Source: Carboxylicivirga mesophila
GTDB lineage: Bacteria > Bacteroidota > Bacteroidia > Bacteroidales > Marinilabiliaceae
Direction of reading: 5' to 3'
DNA: 64,000 bases
Assembly (NCBI RefSeq): GCF_018271975.1
Contig: NZ_JAGUCN010000018.1
Coordinates: 1-64,000 of the forward strand
Below, piece by piece: positions 25,151 through 35,053 of this stretch. The translations under genes were made by a program, and so were the position numbers. Position 1 is the stretch's first letter. Each line of letters opens with the position of its first letter. The notes under the pieces were generated by a model. The model was not told the origin of the DNA, did not search any database, and saw only the letters and a program-made list of their open reading frames with translations.

Positions 25151-26488
25151 CTACATTTCAACATCCTTCTCATCGAAGATGTTAACTAACCCATTTTTTA
25201 TACCACTGAACAGATTGCCTGTTTTATAAATGGATTTTTCTTTCTTGGTTTTCTCGCGTTTAACAGAATTCCTACGCTGATCTTCCCATTTAGGCTCAAC
25301 CTCGCCAAATAATTCAGGCTCTACAATAGCACGCTTAGGTCGCTCCATAGCGCTAAGCACCAAACCTATACTTGTTGAATAGTTTGGTAAGTGTGCTTCT
25401 GCAGGCACGTCACCAACCAGACACATATCCGGCAGACCAATACGCACATCCAAACCTGTGCGATATTTAATAAGCTGAGGAAGGTTTTTCAATAACGCAC
25501 CACCTCCTGTCAATACAATGCCAGCCCCTACCTTATCGTAACAACCAGAATTCTCAATTTGATACATGACGTAATCAATAATCTCTTCCATACGGGCCTG
25601 AATAATATAGGCCAAACTTTTGAAAGATATCTCTTTGGGCTCCCATCCTGACATACCAGGAATGGTGACAACCATATCCTCACGGGCCATATCGCCCATT
25701 GCAGAACCAAACTGCACCTTCAACGATTCGGCCTGCTTATATAGCACTGAGCATCCTTCTTTTATATCTGAAGTCACCACGTTTCCTCCAAAAGGAATAA
25801 CAGCTGTATGACGAATAATCCCATCGTAGAAAACAGCTACATCAGTGGTTCCACCACCAATATCCACCAAAACAACACCGGCTTCTTTCTCCTCCTCTGT
25901 TAGTACACTCTTTGAAGATGCCAGTGGTTCAAGGATCAAATCATTTAACTGCAATGCCACGCGCCTGATACATTTCTCAATGTTTTTTACAGAAGCTATT
26001 CGCCCTAACACAATATGAAAGTTACCTTCCAGGCGACGACCTGACATGCCAACAGGGTTTTTAACCCCCATCTCATTGTCAACAATATAATCCTGCGGTA
26101 TAACGTGCATGATTTTCTCGCCAGCCTCAACAGGTATCTTATAATTGTCGTCAAATAGGTTATCAACATCTTCCTGGGTGATTTCCAAACCACTCTCAAT
26201 GAAACGATATCCTCTGTTACGTAAGCTCTTGATGTGCTGACCGGCAATACCAACATACACATCTGTTAACCGGATATCAAGCTTATCCTCGATACGGGAA
26301 ATAGCCTGCTTAATAGAAGCAACTGTTTCATCAATATTTAATACAACACCTCTCTTCACACCTATTGAAGGCACCTGCTCCATGCCCAGCAGCTGCAGTT
26401 TACCATTGTCCATTTTACGACCTACAATGGCAACTATTTTTGTAGTTCCAATATCAATGGCGGCAATTAGATTGGGTTCGTTGTTCAT
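25151..26488 (-). CDS. ftsA: cell division protein FtsA
   Basis: The 445-residue actin-like ATPase tethers FtsZ to the membrane. It shows AAIDIGTTKIVAIVG at the N-terminus, VDIGGGTTDVAVF (about 205-217) and IVLTGGGALLKNLP near 325. The ATG at 26488 (MNNEPNLIAAID) is chosen; an in-frame ATG at 26509 would add seven residues and overlap the end of ftsQ. The C-terminal region is basic and hydrophobic, as expected for the membrane-targeting helix (SGIKNGLVNIF). Confidence 0.95.
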   Translation of the reverse strand: MNNEPNLIAAIDIGTTKIVAIVGRKMDNGKLQLLGMEQVPSIGVKRGVVLNIDETVASIKQAISRIEDKLDIRLTDVYVGIAGQHIKSLRNRGYRFIESGLEITQEDVDNLFDDNYKIPVEAGEKIMHVIPQDYIVDNEMGVKNPVGMSGRRLEGNFHIVLGRIASVKNIEKCIRRVALQLNDLILEPLASSKSVLTEEEKEAGVVLVDIGGGTTDVAVFYDGIIRHTAVIPFGGNVVTSDIKEGCSVLYKQAESLKVQFGSAMGDMAREDMVVTIPGMSGWEPKEISFKSLAYIIQARMEEIIDYVMYQIENSGCYDKVGAGIVLTGGGALLKNLPQLIKYRTGLDVRIGLPDMCLVGDVPAEAHLPNYSTSIGLVLSAMERPKRAIVEPELFGEVEPKWEDQRRNSVKREKTKKEKSIYKTGNLFSGIKNGLVNIFDEKDVEM

Positions 26489-26493
26489 AACAC

Positions 26494-27222
26494 TTATCCT
26501 TTTGTGCAAACGACTTGTCCTTTATACTTTAAACTTACTTTTTTATACAAATTCCATTCCCGGGCATCCCACCCGTTCTTGTAAAGTGCCTTTAAATTGC
26601 GGAATTTCGATTCCACATCGTCCACTTTACCAAATTCAATAAGATGGTCACCCACCCGCGGCACCATCGTAATTTCACCATCCTGGTCAACATACACCTG
26701 CTCAATCTGCGCCTGCCAGAATGCATCGTTGCGAATAACACTTGCCAACTTCACCAAATCATCCGGCGATTTAAGCCGCTTTATAAATCCTCCGGCCACT
26801 AATACATGAGCCGAATGATTCTTGAATAATGGCATTTGTCGCCCATTCAAATCCAGATAGTAAGATGCATCACCATCAAACACGCGAACCAAAGGCTCTC
26901 GCTGAGTGATATCAATATGCAAAGCACCACCGTATGTTAAGTACACCTCACAACTCTCAATGGCGGGATGCCTCCTGAAAAAAGCCTCCATTTCATCGCA
27001 ATTCAATTCATTAATTTGACGTCCTAAAATACCCGTGTATTTTTCCAGTACAATATCTCTTATCTCACCTGATGAAATAAATTTATTATCAACGCTATCA
27101 CAGATAGTCGGCAGTATTTCACCACAAACAACCTTATCTTTATTAACAGCTACAAATGAGAAAATTACAGGAAAATAAACACCTACAACTAACCCGAACA
27201 CTATGTTTTTCCACCGTTTCAT
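26494..27222 (-). CDS. ftsQ: cell division protein FtsQ/DivIB
   Basis: The protein (242 residues from MKRWKN, or 245 from 27231) has one N-terminal membrane helix (VFGLVVGVYFPVIFSFVAV) and a periplasmic part with a POTRA-like region (ILGRQINELNCDEMEAFFRRHPAIESCEVYL). A beta domain follows. FtsQ links early and late divisome proteins. The sequence is divergent, as usual in Bacteroidota, but the position between murC and ftsA is diagnostic. Confidence 0.9.
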   Translation of the reverse strand: MKRWKNIVFGLVVGVYFPVIFSFVAVNKDKVVCGEILPTICDSVDNKFISSGEIRDIVLEKYTGILGRQINELNCDEMEAFFRRHPAIESCEVYLTYGGALHIDITQREPLVRVFDGDASYYLDLNGRQMPLFKNHSAHVLVAGGFIKRLKSPDDLVKLASVIRNDAFWQAQIEQVYVDQDGEITMVPRVGDHLIEFGKVDDVESKFRNLKALYKNGWDAREWNLYKKVSLKYKGQVVCTKG

Positions 27223-27318
27223 TTGTAACAATTAACCTTTTAATCTGCTTAAATATAACTTTTTCAATCTACTAACTAATGTGTATTTATCATTATTTAT
27301 TAACAATTTGCTAAACGT

Positions 27319-28707
27319 TTAATAATTGCTGATAAACTCCCTTAATTTGGCCTCTAAAAGTGGCACTTCCTTATCTATATCGCCGGCCCCAAGTGTTAAT
27401 ATCACTTCATTTTGTTCGCTTGTTAGTACACTAAACAACTCGTCTCTCCCTACCAACTGCACATGCTTATTATGCATTAGTAGCCTAATCATGTCAGCAT
27501 TCACGCCCTCTATTGGCAACTCGCGCGCCGGATAAATATCCATTAACAAAACACGATCGCACTTATCCAGTGCTTCGGCAAAACCACTGGCAAAATCGCG
27601 GGTACGCGTGTAGAGATGTGGCTGAAATATCGTCGTAATATGCTTATCAGGATATAAAGCCCTTACTGATTTAACAGTAGCATTAATCTCTTGTGGATGG
27701 TGCGCATAATCATCAATAAAGACGAGCTTATCCTCTTTGATGCGGTATTGAAAACGACGACGTATCCCCTCAAATAATGGTAAGGCCGCTTTTATTTCTT
27801 CAGGCTCAACACCACCCAACAGGGCTAAACCAATGGCTCCAACAGCATTTTCAACATTAACCAAACCAGGTACCCCCATTTCAAGGCCTTTTACAACTCC
27901 AAACGGCGACCTCATATCAAATTGATACATGCCATTCACAAGCCTTATATTCATAGCTGAAAAATCCGCCTTCTCCTCAATCGAATAGGTGAACACCTCT
28001 ATTTCATCGTTAACATCATCAATCATCAGACCTGCCTTATGCAGCAGCACGCCCCCTGGCTCAATCTTTTCAACGAAGGCATGAAAGGCATCACTCACAC
28101 TTTCTTCATCCCCATATATATCCAGATGATCGGCATCTACGGCAGAAATAAGTGCAAAATGAGGATGCAAATGCAAAAAGGAACGGTCAAATTCGTCAGC
28201 CTCAAGCACAACATAAGGCGATTGTCCATCATGTAGAAAATTCGTCTTGTAATTGTTAATAATACCACCTAAGAAGGCATTACAACCAACAGAAGACTGC
28301 TTGTAAAGGTGAGCTGTCATGGATGAAATGGTGGTTTTCCCGTGTGTACCGGCTACACAAACACTATTCATCCCTGAAGAAATCAATCCAAGCACTGCAG
28401 CCCGTTTTCTGACATCAAACCCTTTGCTGTTGAAATAGCATAACTCTGAGTGGTCGGCCGGAATTGCAGGCGTATAAACAACTAAGGTTGAACTCTTATC
28501 ATGATAATTTAAAGCAACTTGTTTAATATCATCCTCATAATGTATATCAATCCCTTCTGCTTCCAGTTCTTTGGTAAGCACGGTTGACACACGGTCGTAA
28601 CCAGCCACATGCAAACCCTCATACTTAAAGAAGCGCGCAATAGCACTCATACCAATACCACCTACACCAATGAAGTAAACACTTTTTATATCTTTCAACT
28701 GCAACAT
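27319..28707 (-). CDS. murC: UDP-N-acetylmuramate--L-alanine ligase
   Basis: The 462-residue cytoplasmic ligase adds L-alanine to UDP-MurNAc. Signatures: VYFIGVGGIGMSAIARF at the N-terminus, the ATP loop VAGTHGKTTISSM (about 118-130), EADEFDRSFL near 168, and FIDDYAHHPQEI near 329. An 87-bp gap separates it from ftsQ; the rest of the cluster is tighter. Confidence 0.97.
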   Translation of the reverse strand: MLQLKDIKSVYFIGVGGIGMSAIARFFKYEGLHVAGYDRVSTVLTKELEAEGIDIHYEDDIKQVALNYHDKSSTLVVYTPAIPADHSELCYFNSKGFDVRKRAAVLGLISSGMNSVCVAGTHGKTTISSMTAHLYKQSSVGCNAFLGGIINNYKTNFLHDGQSPYVVLEADEFDRSFLHLHPHFALISAVDADHLDIYGDEESVSDAFHAFVEKIEPGGVLLHKAGLMIDDVNDEIEVFTYSIEEKADFSAMNIRLVNGMYQFDMRSPFGVVKGLEMGVPGLVNVENAVGAIGLALLGGVEPEEIKAALPLFEGIRRRFQYRIKEDKLVFIDDYAHHPQEINATVKSVRALYPDKHITTIFQPHLYTRTRDFASGFAEALDKCDRVLLMDIYPARELPIEGVNADMIRLLMHNKHVQLVGRDELFSVLTSEQNEVILTLGAGDIDKEVPLLEAKLREFISNY

Positions 28708-28708
28708 A

Positions 28709-29806
28709 CTATTTATTTTGTGCGAGCTTTAACACTTCCTGAGCAATATCACGAGCTGCGTCAGGCTTGGCAAATTTTCGAATATTAGCTGCCAACAATT
28801 CAAGTTTTTGAACATCAGCCAGCAGCTTTACCGCTTCATCTATAAGACAATTAACCTGGGCATCTCCCACTAACATCGCCGCATCTTTATCAACCAAGGC
28901 CATCGCATTTTTAGTCTGATGATCTTCAGATACATTTGGCGACGGCACAAAAACAGTGGGCTTACCTAAAATGGCCAGCTCGGATATGGAGCTAGCTCCA
29001 GCCCTGGAAACCACTAAATCAGCTGCCGCAAAGGCCATGTCCATCCGACTGATAAAATCCGTTACTATCACGCAGCTGCTTACCTCCTCAGGTAATCGCT
29101 CTTTCATCTCCTGATAATAGAGCTTACCCGTTTGCCAGATCACCTGTATATCAGCCGGCAAATTAGCGATGGTTTCAATAATACCATTGTTAATCGAGCG
29201 AGCTCCGAGACTTCCGCCAATTATCAGGATGGTTTTCTTATTCTTATCAAGTCCCCAAAATTCAAGGGCCGAATGCTTGTCAATATCATTTAAAAGATCG
29301 TTACGAACCGGATTACCAGTCAGCAGTATTTTTTCTTTGGCAAAAAAACGTTCCATGCCTTCATAAGCCACACAGATTCTCTCTGCCTTCTTTGCCAGAA
29401 TACGATTGGTGACTCCCGGAAAAGAATTCTGCTCCTGCAACAAGCTTGGCACGCCAGATTGTGAAGCAACTCGCAGCACAGGCCCACTGGCATAACCTCC
29501 AACACCAACTGCTACATCAGGTTTAAACTGCCTGATAACTTTTCGCGCCTTAAGCATACTGCTCATCAACTTGAAAGGAAAGGCCAGATTTCGCAACGTC
29601 AGTTTGCGATGAAAACCTGCCACTGGCAAACCTACAATTTTGTAGCCGGCAGCCGGCACCTTTTCCATCTCCATCTTACCTAAAGCTCCAACAAACAGTA
29701 TTTCAGCTTCAGGCTCAAGTTTTTTCACCGTATTGGCTATTGATATAGCCGGAAAAATATGTCCGCCCGTACCTCCACCACTTATTATTACCTTTATTGC
29801 GCTCAT
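28709..29806 (-). CDS. murG: UDP-GlcNAc:undecaprenyl-PP-MurNAc-pentapeptide GlcNAc transferase
   Basis: The 365-residue peripheral membrane glycosyltransferase makes lipid II. It has SGGGTGGHIFPAISIA at the N-terminus, GVGGYASGPVL, GGSLGARSINNGI, and the donor-binding SRAGASSISELAILGKPTVFVPSPN in the C-terminal half. It ends 1 bp before murC begins. Confidence 0.97.
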   Translation of the reverse strand: MSAIKVIISGGGTGGHIFPAISIANTVKKLEPEAEILFVGALGKMEMEKVPAAGYKIVGLPVAGFHRKLTLRNLAFPFKLMSSMLKARKVIRQFKPDVAVGVGGYASGPVLRVASQSGVPSLLQEQNSFPGVTNRILAKKAERICVAYEGMERFFAKEKILLTGNPVRNDLLNDIDKHSALEFWGLDKNKKTILIIGGSLGARSINNGIIETIANLPADIQVIWQTGKLYYQEMKERLPEEVSSCVIVTDFISRMDMAFAAADLVVSRAGASSISELAILGKPTVFVPSPNVSEDHQTKNAMALVDKDAAMLVGDAQVNCLIDEAVKLLADVQKLELLAANIRKFAKPDAARDIAQEVLKLAQNK

Positions 29807-29809
29807 ATT

Positions 29810-30997
29810 CTATTCATTTTCTTCCTGTGTAGCTAGTTCCTTTTCTTCCATGTTATTGCGGCTAACACTCAATATTGCCCCAAAGGCTAAACAAGTAAAT
29901 AAAGTAGATGTACCACCCATACTTACCAATGGCAAGGGCTGGCCCGTCACTGGCATTACACCCACAGCAACACCCATATTAATAAAAGCCTGCACCACCA
30001 ATAACGTAGATAAGCCAATAACCAGAAATGCCGGAAATGTGCGACTACTGGCACGAACAATCACACCGGCACGAAATAACAAAATGAGGTAGGCAAACAT
30101 AATAAGAAAGCCTCCTATCAATATACCCCATTCTTCAATGATAATGGCATACACAAAATCACTATAAGGGTGAGGTAAGAAATACCGCTGCTGACTATTA
30201 CCAGGTCCACGCCCCATGAAAACTCCACCTGTAGCAATGGCTATCTGCGATCGCTCCGATTGATAATCGGCACTTGAACCACTTGCCTCCATCGTTTCCG
30301 GCTCATCATCAACAAACCGCTCGATACGAGCCTTCCAGGTGCTGGCACGATGCAGTATTGGCACATAATCAGATAGCCACAGAACAATCATCACAAACAA
30401 CAGCACGGCAGCCACCGTACTGAATAAATATTTTAACGAAACACGACCAATCATCATTACCAACCAACTGGTAAAACCAATTAGGGCGGCTGTTGAAAAG
30501 TCATCTTTAAAAATCAGACCGCAAACAATGGCCACATGTATCATGATGGGTTTAAATGCTTCATCAGCCGTACGATCATTGGCCTGATACTGCGCCAACA
30601 CCTTGGCAATAAATATCATCAAAGCCAGCTTTGCCAATTCTGAAGGCTGAAAGGAAATACCCACCACAGGCACAGTAAGCCAGCGACTGGCCTGGTTCAG
30701 ACTCACACCGGAGACAGCCGTTATAACAAGCAAAACAATTGAAAAATAAAGAAATACGGTAGCAAACCTGGCAAACCACTTATAGTCGATATGATGCACC
30801 GCAATAATTATCCCTATACCCAACAACAAAAACTTGGCATGCCTGAACAGGTAATATACCGAATTACCATCCTGATGCTTATAAGCCAGGTTACCCGTTG
30901 CACTGTATACCACCAGGCACGAAAACACCGACAACAGCAGTATGACATACCAGATAATCCGATCGCCCTTAATATATTTTTTCAACAACTCATTCAT
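29810..30997 (-). CDS. ftsW: SEDS peptidoglycan glycosyltransferase FtsW
   Basis: The 395-residue protein with about ten membrane helices belongs to the SEDS family. FQPSELAKLALMIFIAK (about 117) and GRGPGNSQQRYFLPHPYSDFVYAIIIEEWG (about 258-290) are characteristic; the Asp of HPYSDF lies in the large loop. It polymerises glycan strands at the septum with FtsI. It lies between murD and murG. Confidence 0.97.
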   Translation of the reverse strand: MNELLKKYIKGDRIIWYVILLLSVFSCLVVYSATGNLAYKHQDGNSVYYLFRHAKFLLLGIGIIIAVHHIDYKWFARFATVFLYFSIVLLVITAVSGVSLNQASRWLTVPVVGISFQPSELAKLALMIFIAKVLAQYQANDRTADEAFKPIMIHVAIVCGLIFKDDFSTAALIGFTSWLVMMIGRVSLKYLFSTVAAVLLFVMIVLWLSDYVPILHRASTWKARIERFVDDEPETMEASGSSADYQSERSQIAIATGGVFMGRGPGNSQQRYFLPHPYSDFVYAIIIEEWGILIGGFLIMFAYLILLFRAGVIVRASSRTFPAFLVIGLSTLLVVQAFINMGVAVGVMPVTGQPLPLVSMGGTSTLFTCLAFGAILSVSRNNMEEKELATQEENE

Positions 30998-31006
30998 GCC
31001 CGTTCT

Positions 31007-32344
31007 CTATAAATTACGCACACTCTCTTTAAATAAATCCCCACGCTGTATATAATTATCAAACAAATCGAAGCTGGCACAGGCCGGCGATAGCAATACT
31101 ACATCATTCTTACTGGCAGAACGATAAGCCAGTTTAACCGCCTCATCCATCGATTGTGTTTCTTTAATGACAGGCACCTTACCCTTGAAAGCGTCCAAAA
31201 GCTTGCCATTATCAGTCCCAAGACAAATCAACACCTTCACCTTCTTCTCCACCAGCTCCATTAACTCATTGTAGTCATTACCCTTATCAACACCACCGGC
31301 AATCCATATCACGGGATTGTTCATGCACTCCAGCGCATACCAGGTGGAGTTAATATTAGTTGCTTTTGAATCATTGATGAACTCAATACCCCTCACAGCC
31401 GCAACACGTTCGAGCCGATGAGCTGCACCCTTAAAACTAGAAAGACTTTCGCGAATCAGCTTCTTTCTGATTTTTAACACCTTGGCCACAATACCGGCCG
31501 CCATAGAATTATACAAATTATGACGCCCTTGCAACGACAGTTCTTGAGAGATAATGCGCATGGTTTCATCGTTATAATTAATAATTAACTCATCAAAGGT
31601 AGAATACGCCCCTTGCTTCAGGATGCCTTTTTGTGTAAACGGCAGCAACTCGGACTTTAAGAGTCGATTTTGCAGTTCCCTGGCAATAATCTCATCATCC
31701 TGACAGTATACAAAAACATCTTTTTCTGTTTGATTCTGCACAATACGAAACTTACTATCGATGTATTTCTGCATGCTGTAATCATACCGATCAAGATGAT
31801 CAGGCGTAATATTTAACAGGATGGCTATATCGGCCTTAAACTGATACATCCCATCCAGCTGAAAGCTACTTAACTCAAGCACAAACCACTCCGGCCTTTT
31901 TCCTTCGGCTATTTGACGCGCCAGGCTGGTACCCACATTGCCGGCCATCTCTACTTTTACCCCCGCCTGTTTCAGCAGATGATGAATAAGCATAGTCGTC
32001 GTTGTCTTGCCGTTGCTACCAGTTATACAGATGGTTTTTGCTTCGGTATAGCGACCCGCAAATTCAATTTCCGATATCACTGGTATCTCACGTGCATGCA
32101 ACTGCTGTATCATTGGAATAGTATCTGGAATACCAGGACTTTTGACCACCTCATTGGCAGCAAAAATAACATCGAGTGAATGCGCTCCTTCCTCCCAGTC
32201 AATGCCGGCATCATCAAGCTCCTGCTGATAGCGCTCAGCTATCTTACCACTGTCAGACACAAACACATCCCAGCCTTGCTGCTTTGCCAATAAAGCTGCA
32301 CCAACTCCACTCTCGCCTGCTCCTAATACAACCAGTTTTTGCAT
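31007..32344 (-). CDS. murD: UDP-N-acetylmuramoylalanine--D-glutamate ligase
   Basis: The 445-residue ligase adds D-glutamate. Signatures: LGAGESGVGAALLA at the N-terminus, CITGSNGKTTTTMLIHHLL (about 111), NITPDHLDRYDYSM and NDSKATNINST near 328. It sits between mraY and ftsW with short gaps. Confidence 0.97.
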   Translation of the reverse strand: MQKLVVLGAGESGVGAALLAKQQGWDVFVSDSGKIAERYQQELDDAGIDWEEGAHSLDVIFAANEVVKSPGIPDTIPMIQQLHAREIPVISEIEFAGRYTEAKTICITGSNGKTTTTMLIHHLLKQAGVKVEMAGNVGTSLARQIAEGKRPEWFVLELSSFQLDGMYQFKADIAILLNITPDHLDRYDYSMQKYIDSKFRIVQNQTEKDVFVYCQDDEIIARELQNRLLKSELLPFTQKGILKQGAYSTFDELIINYNDETMRIISQELSLQGRHNLYNSMAAGIVAKVLKIRKKLIRESLSSFKGAAHRLERVAAVRGIEFINDSKATNINSTWYALECMNNPVIWIAGGVDKGNDYNELMELVEKKVKVLICLGTDNGKLLDAFKGKVPVIKETQSMDEAVKLAYRSASKNDVVLLSPACASFDLFDNYIQRGDLFKESVRNL

Positions 32345-32349
32345 GCTGT

Positions 32350-33582
32350 CTATCGTACTTTAAGGGTTACTATTGTTAATACGGCCAGAATAATGCCGAT
32401 AATCCAAAATCGCGTTACAATCTTCGACTCAGTATAGCCGATTTTCTGATAATGATGATGCAAAGGCGCCATTTTAAAGACACGACGTCCTTCTCCGTAT
32501 TTCTTTTTCGTGTATTTAAACCACGACACCTGTATCATTACAGACAGGTTTTCCACGAGGAAAACTCCGCATAGTATAGGTATTAACAATTCGATGCGTA
32601 AAAGAATCGCAAATACAGCAATAATACCTCCAAGTGTCAGACTCCCGGTGTCGCCCATAAATACCTGCGCCGGGAAAGAATTATACCACAGGAACCCCAC
32701 TGTAGCACCAATAAAAGCAGCCATAAATACCACCAGTTCCTCAGAGTGTGGGATATACATGATATTCAGGTAATCGGCATAGATAACGTTACTGGACAGA
32801 TAGGCAAAAATGCCCAAAGTAACTCCAATGATGGCCGAGGTACCGGTTGCCAGCCCATCGAGTCCATCGGTGATATTGGCCCCATTAGATACCGCCGTAA
32901 TGATAAAAATAACAGCCGCCGCAAATATTAACCAGCCCCATTTTTTGGCCTGGTCGCCTAAAAACCAGAGCACTGATGAATAATCAAACTGGTGGTTCTT
33001 GAGGAAAGGTACATTCGTTACCGTAGACTTAACCTCTTGTGTAGCCGGGCGCTCAACCTGTTCGCCATTATCCAGTTGCACAATAACGGTTTCCCCGGCA
33101 ATTTTCTCACGCACCACCACATCACCACTCGAAAACAGCGTGATAGCCACAATTAATCCAATACCAATCTGACCAGCTATCTTAAAACGACCGGCCAAAC
33201 CCTCCTTATCTTTTTTAAATACCTTTATATAATCATCAATAAAACCAATAGCTCCCAACCAAAGCGTTGAGACAATCATTAAGATGATATAAATATTATC
33301 AAGTTTGGTAAACAACAAAACCGGAATCAGGATGGAACCAATAATAATAACACCCCCCATGGTAGGTGTACCTTTTTTGGCGTACTGACCTTCCAGCCCC
33401 AAATCGCGCACTACCTCCCCAATCTGCTGTCGCTGAAGCATCCCGATGGCCAATTTACCAAAGATAGTTCCGGTAAGCAAAGCGACAATCACCGCCATAC
33501 CAGCTCTAAAGGTAATGTACTGAAACACGCCGGCTCCAGGCACATTCATTTTTTCCAAATACTCGAAAAGATAATACAACAT
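32350..33582 (-). CDS. mraY: phospho-MurNAc-pentapeptide transferase
   Basis: The 410-residue membrane enzyme makes lipid I. It has [12 protein letters not shown] near residue 72, [13 protein letters not shown] (catalytic Asp pair) near 112, [15 protein letters not shown] and [11 protein letters not shown]. It is longer than the E. coli form because of an insertion of about 50 residues (around 155-210, containing [19 protein letters not shown]), usual in Bacteroidota. Confidence 0.97.
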   Translation of the reverse strand: MLYYLFEYLEKMNVPGAGVFQYITFRAGMAVIVALLTGTIFGKLAIGMLQRQQIGEVVRDLGLEGQYAKKGTPTMGGVIIIGSILIPVLLFTKLDNIYIILMIVSTLWLGAIGFIDDYIKVFKKDKEGLAGRFKIAGQIGIGLIVAITLFSSGDVVVREKIAGETVIVQLDNGEQVERPATQEVKSTVTNVPFLKNHQFDYSSVLWFLGDQAKKWGWLIFAAAVIFIITAVSNGANITDGLDGLATGTSAIIGVTLGIFAYLSSNVIYADYLNIMYIPHSEELVVFMAAFIGATVGFLWYNSFPAQVFMGDTGSLTLGGIIAVFAILLRIELLIPILCGVFLVENLSVMIQVSWFKYTKKKYGEGRRVFKMAPLHHHYQKIGYTESKIVTRFWIIGIILAVLTIVTLKVR

Positions 33583-33592
33583 GCTTTTGGTT

Positions 33593-35053
33593 TTATTCTT
33601 CGTTAAATACTTCTCTTACAATTTCTCTGTCATCAAAATGACTACGCACTCCTTTAATCTCCTGGTAGGTTTCATGCCCCTTACCGGCTATCAGAATAAT
33701 ATCTCCCGGTCCGGCCACCATACAGGCCGTGCGAATCGCTTCACGCCTATTCACAATAGATAGTACCTTGATACGCTCCTTAAAACTCACCCCTTCCATC
33801 ATCTGCTCAATAATCGATTCGGGCTCTTCACTTCTTGGATTATCAGAAGTCAAAATCACCTTGGAGCTACCTCCAACCGCCTCTTTAGCCATCTCAGGGC
33901 GTTTCATTGGGTCGCGATCACCGCCGGCTCCTACCACAGTTACCAGCTGCTGACTGGGCTGACGCACCAGGTTAATGGTTTCAATTACATTCTTCAGAGC
34001 ATCAGGCGTATGGGCATAATCCACAATAGCCGTTTTGCCAGACTTGGAACGCATGGTTTCAAAACGACCGTCCACAGGCTTGAGCTGACTGATAGCCACT
34101 TGCACATCTTCCTTATCAAAACCTAACAAACAAGCAGCACCATACACCAACAGCAGGTTTTGCGCATTAAAATGCCCCACAAACTGCGTCCATATTTCCT
34201 GCCCGTCAATTTCCAGCTGCATGCCTTCAAACATACTCTCAATGATGCGTCCTTTGTATGTACCCATGCCCTTCAGTGAATAAGTATAGGTTTGAGCCGC
34301 TGTATTTTGCAACATTACCTGCCCATTTTTATCATCGGCATTAGTTAAGGCAAAGGCCCGCTTACTCAAGCCATCAAAAAATGACTTTTTAGCAGCTATA
34401 TACTCCTTGAAGGTTCCATGATAATCCAGGTGATCATGAGTGATATTGGTAAACAAACCACCGGCAAACTTCAAGCCGGCAACACGATTCTGCACCAGTG
34501 CATGTGAGCTAACCTCCATAAAACAATATTCGCAGCCCGCATCCACCATTTCAGCCATGGTTTTATTCAGCGTTACTGCATCAGGCGTGGTATGCGTGGC
34601 ATCTAAGCGGGCTTTACCAATAAAATTGGCCACAGTAGAAAACAAACCGGCTTTATAACCCATGTTCATCACCAGGTGATACAAGAGCGTAGCTGTGGTT
34701 GTTTTACCATTGGTACCTGTTACCCCCACCAGCTTTAACTTATCAGAAGGATTATCATAGAAGTTAGCCGCCATTTGCCCCAGGGCCATAGAGCTATCGT
34801 CCACCTTTACAATCATTGCGTCTTCAGGATACTCCACAGGAATTACCTCACACACAATACATTTACAACCCGCCTCCAATACCTGTGGTATAAACTGATG
34901 CCCATCAACCACTGTGCCTTTCATGGCGACAAACAAGGCATTGGCATTCGCCTTTCGGGAGTCAAACACAATCTGCTCCACTTCACAATCTGTGGCGTTA
35001 ATTTGTTCGATAACGCCAACCCCTTTTAATATATCCGACAGTTTCTGTTTCAT
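33593..35053 (-). CDS. murE: UDP-MurNAc-L-alanyl-D-glutamate--2,6-diaminopimelate ligase
   Basis: The 486-residue ligase adds the third amino acid of the stem peptide. [18 protein letters not shown] (about 109) is the ATP loop; [10 protein letters not shown] and [16 protein letters not shown] are conserved. [11 protein letters not shown] carries the DNPR motif of enzymes that add meso-diaminopimelate, so the wall should be of the A1-gamma type. The gene starts directly after ftsI ends. Confidence 0.97.
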   Translation of the reverse strand: MKQKLSDILKGVGVIEQINATDCEVEQIVFDSRKANANALFVAMKGTVVDGHQFIPQVLEAGCKCIVCEVIPVEYPEDAMIVKVDDSSMALGQMAANFYDNPSDKLKLVGVTGTNGKTTTATLLYHLVMNMGYKAGLFSTVANFIGKARLDATHTTPDAVTLNKTMAEMVDAGCEYCFMEVSSHALVQNRVAGLKFAGGLFTNITHDHLDYHGTFKEYIAAKKSFFDGLSKRAFALTNADDKNGQVMLQNTAAQTYTYSLKGMGTYKGRIIESMFEGMQLEIDGQEIWTQFVGHFNAQNLLLVYGAACLLGFDKEDVQVAISQLKPVDGRFETMRSKSGKTAIVDYAHTPDALKNVIETINLVRQPSQQLVTVVGAGGDRDPMKRPEMAKEAVGGSSKVILTSDNPRSEEPESIIEQMMEGVSFKERIKVLSIVNRREAIRTACMVAGPGDIILIAGKGHETYQEIKGVRSHFDDREIVREVFNEE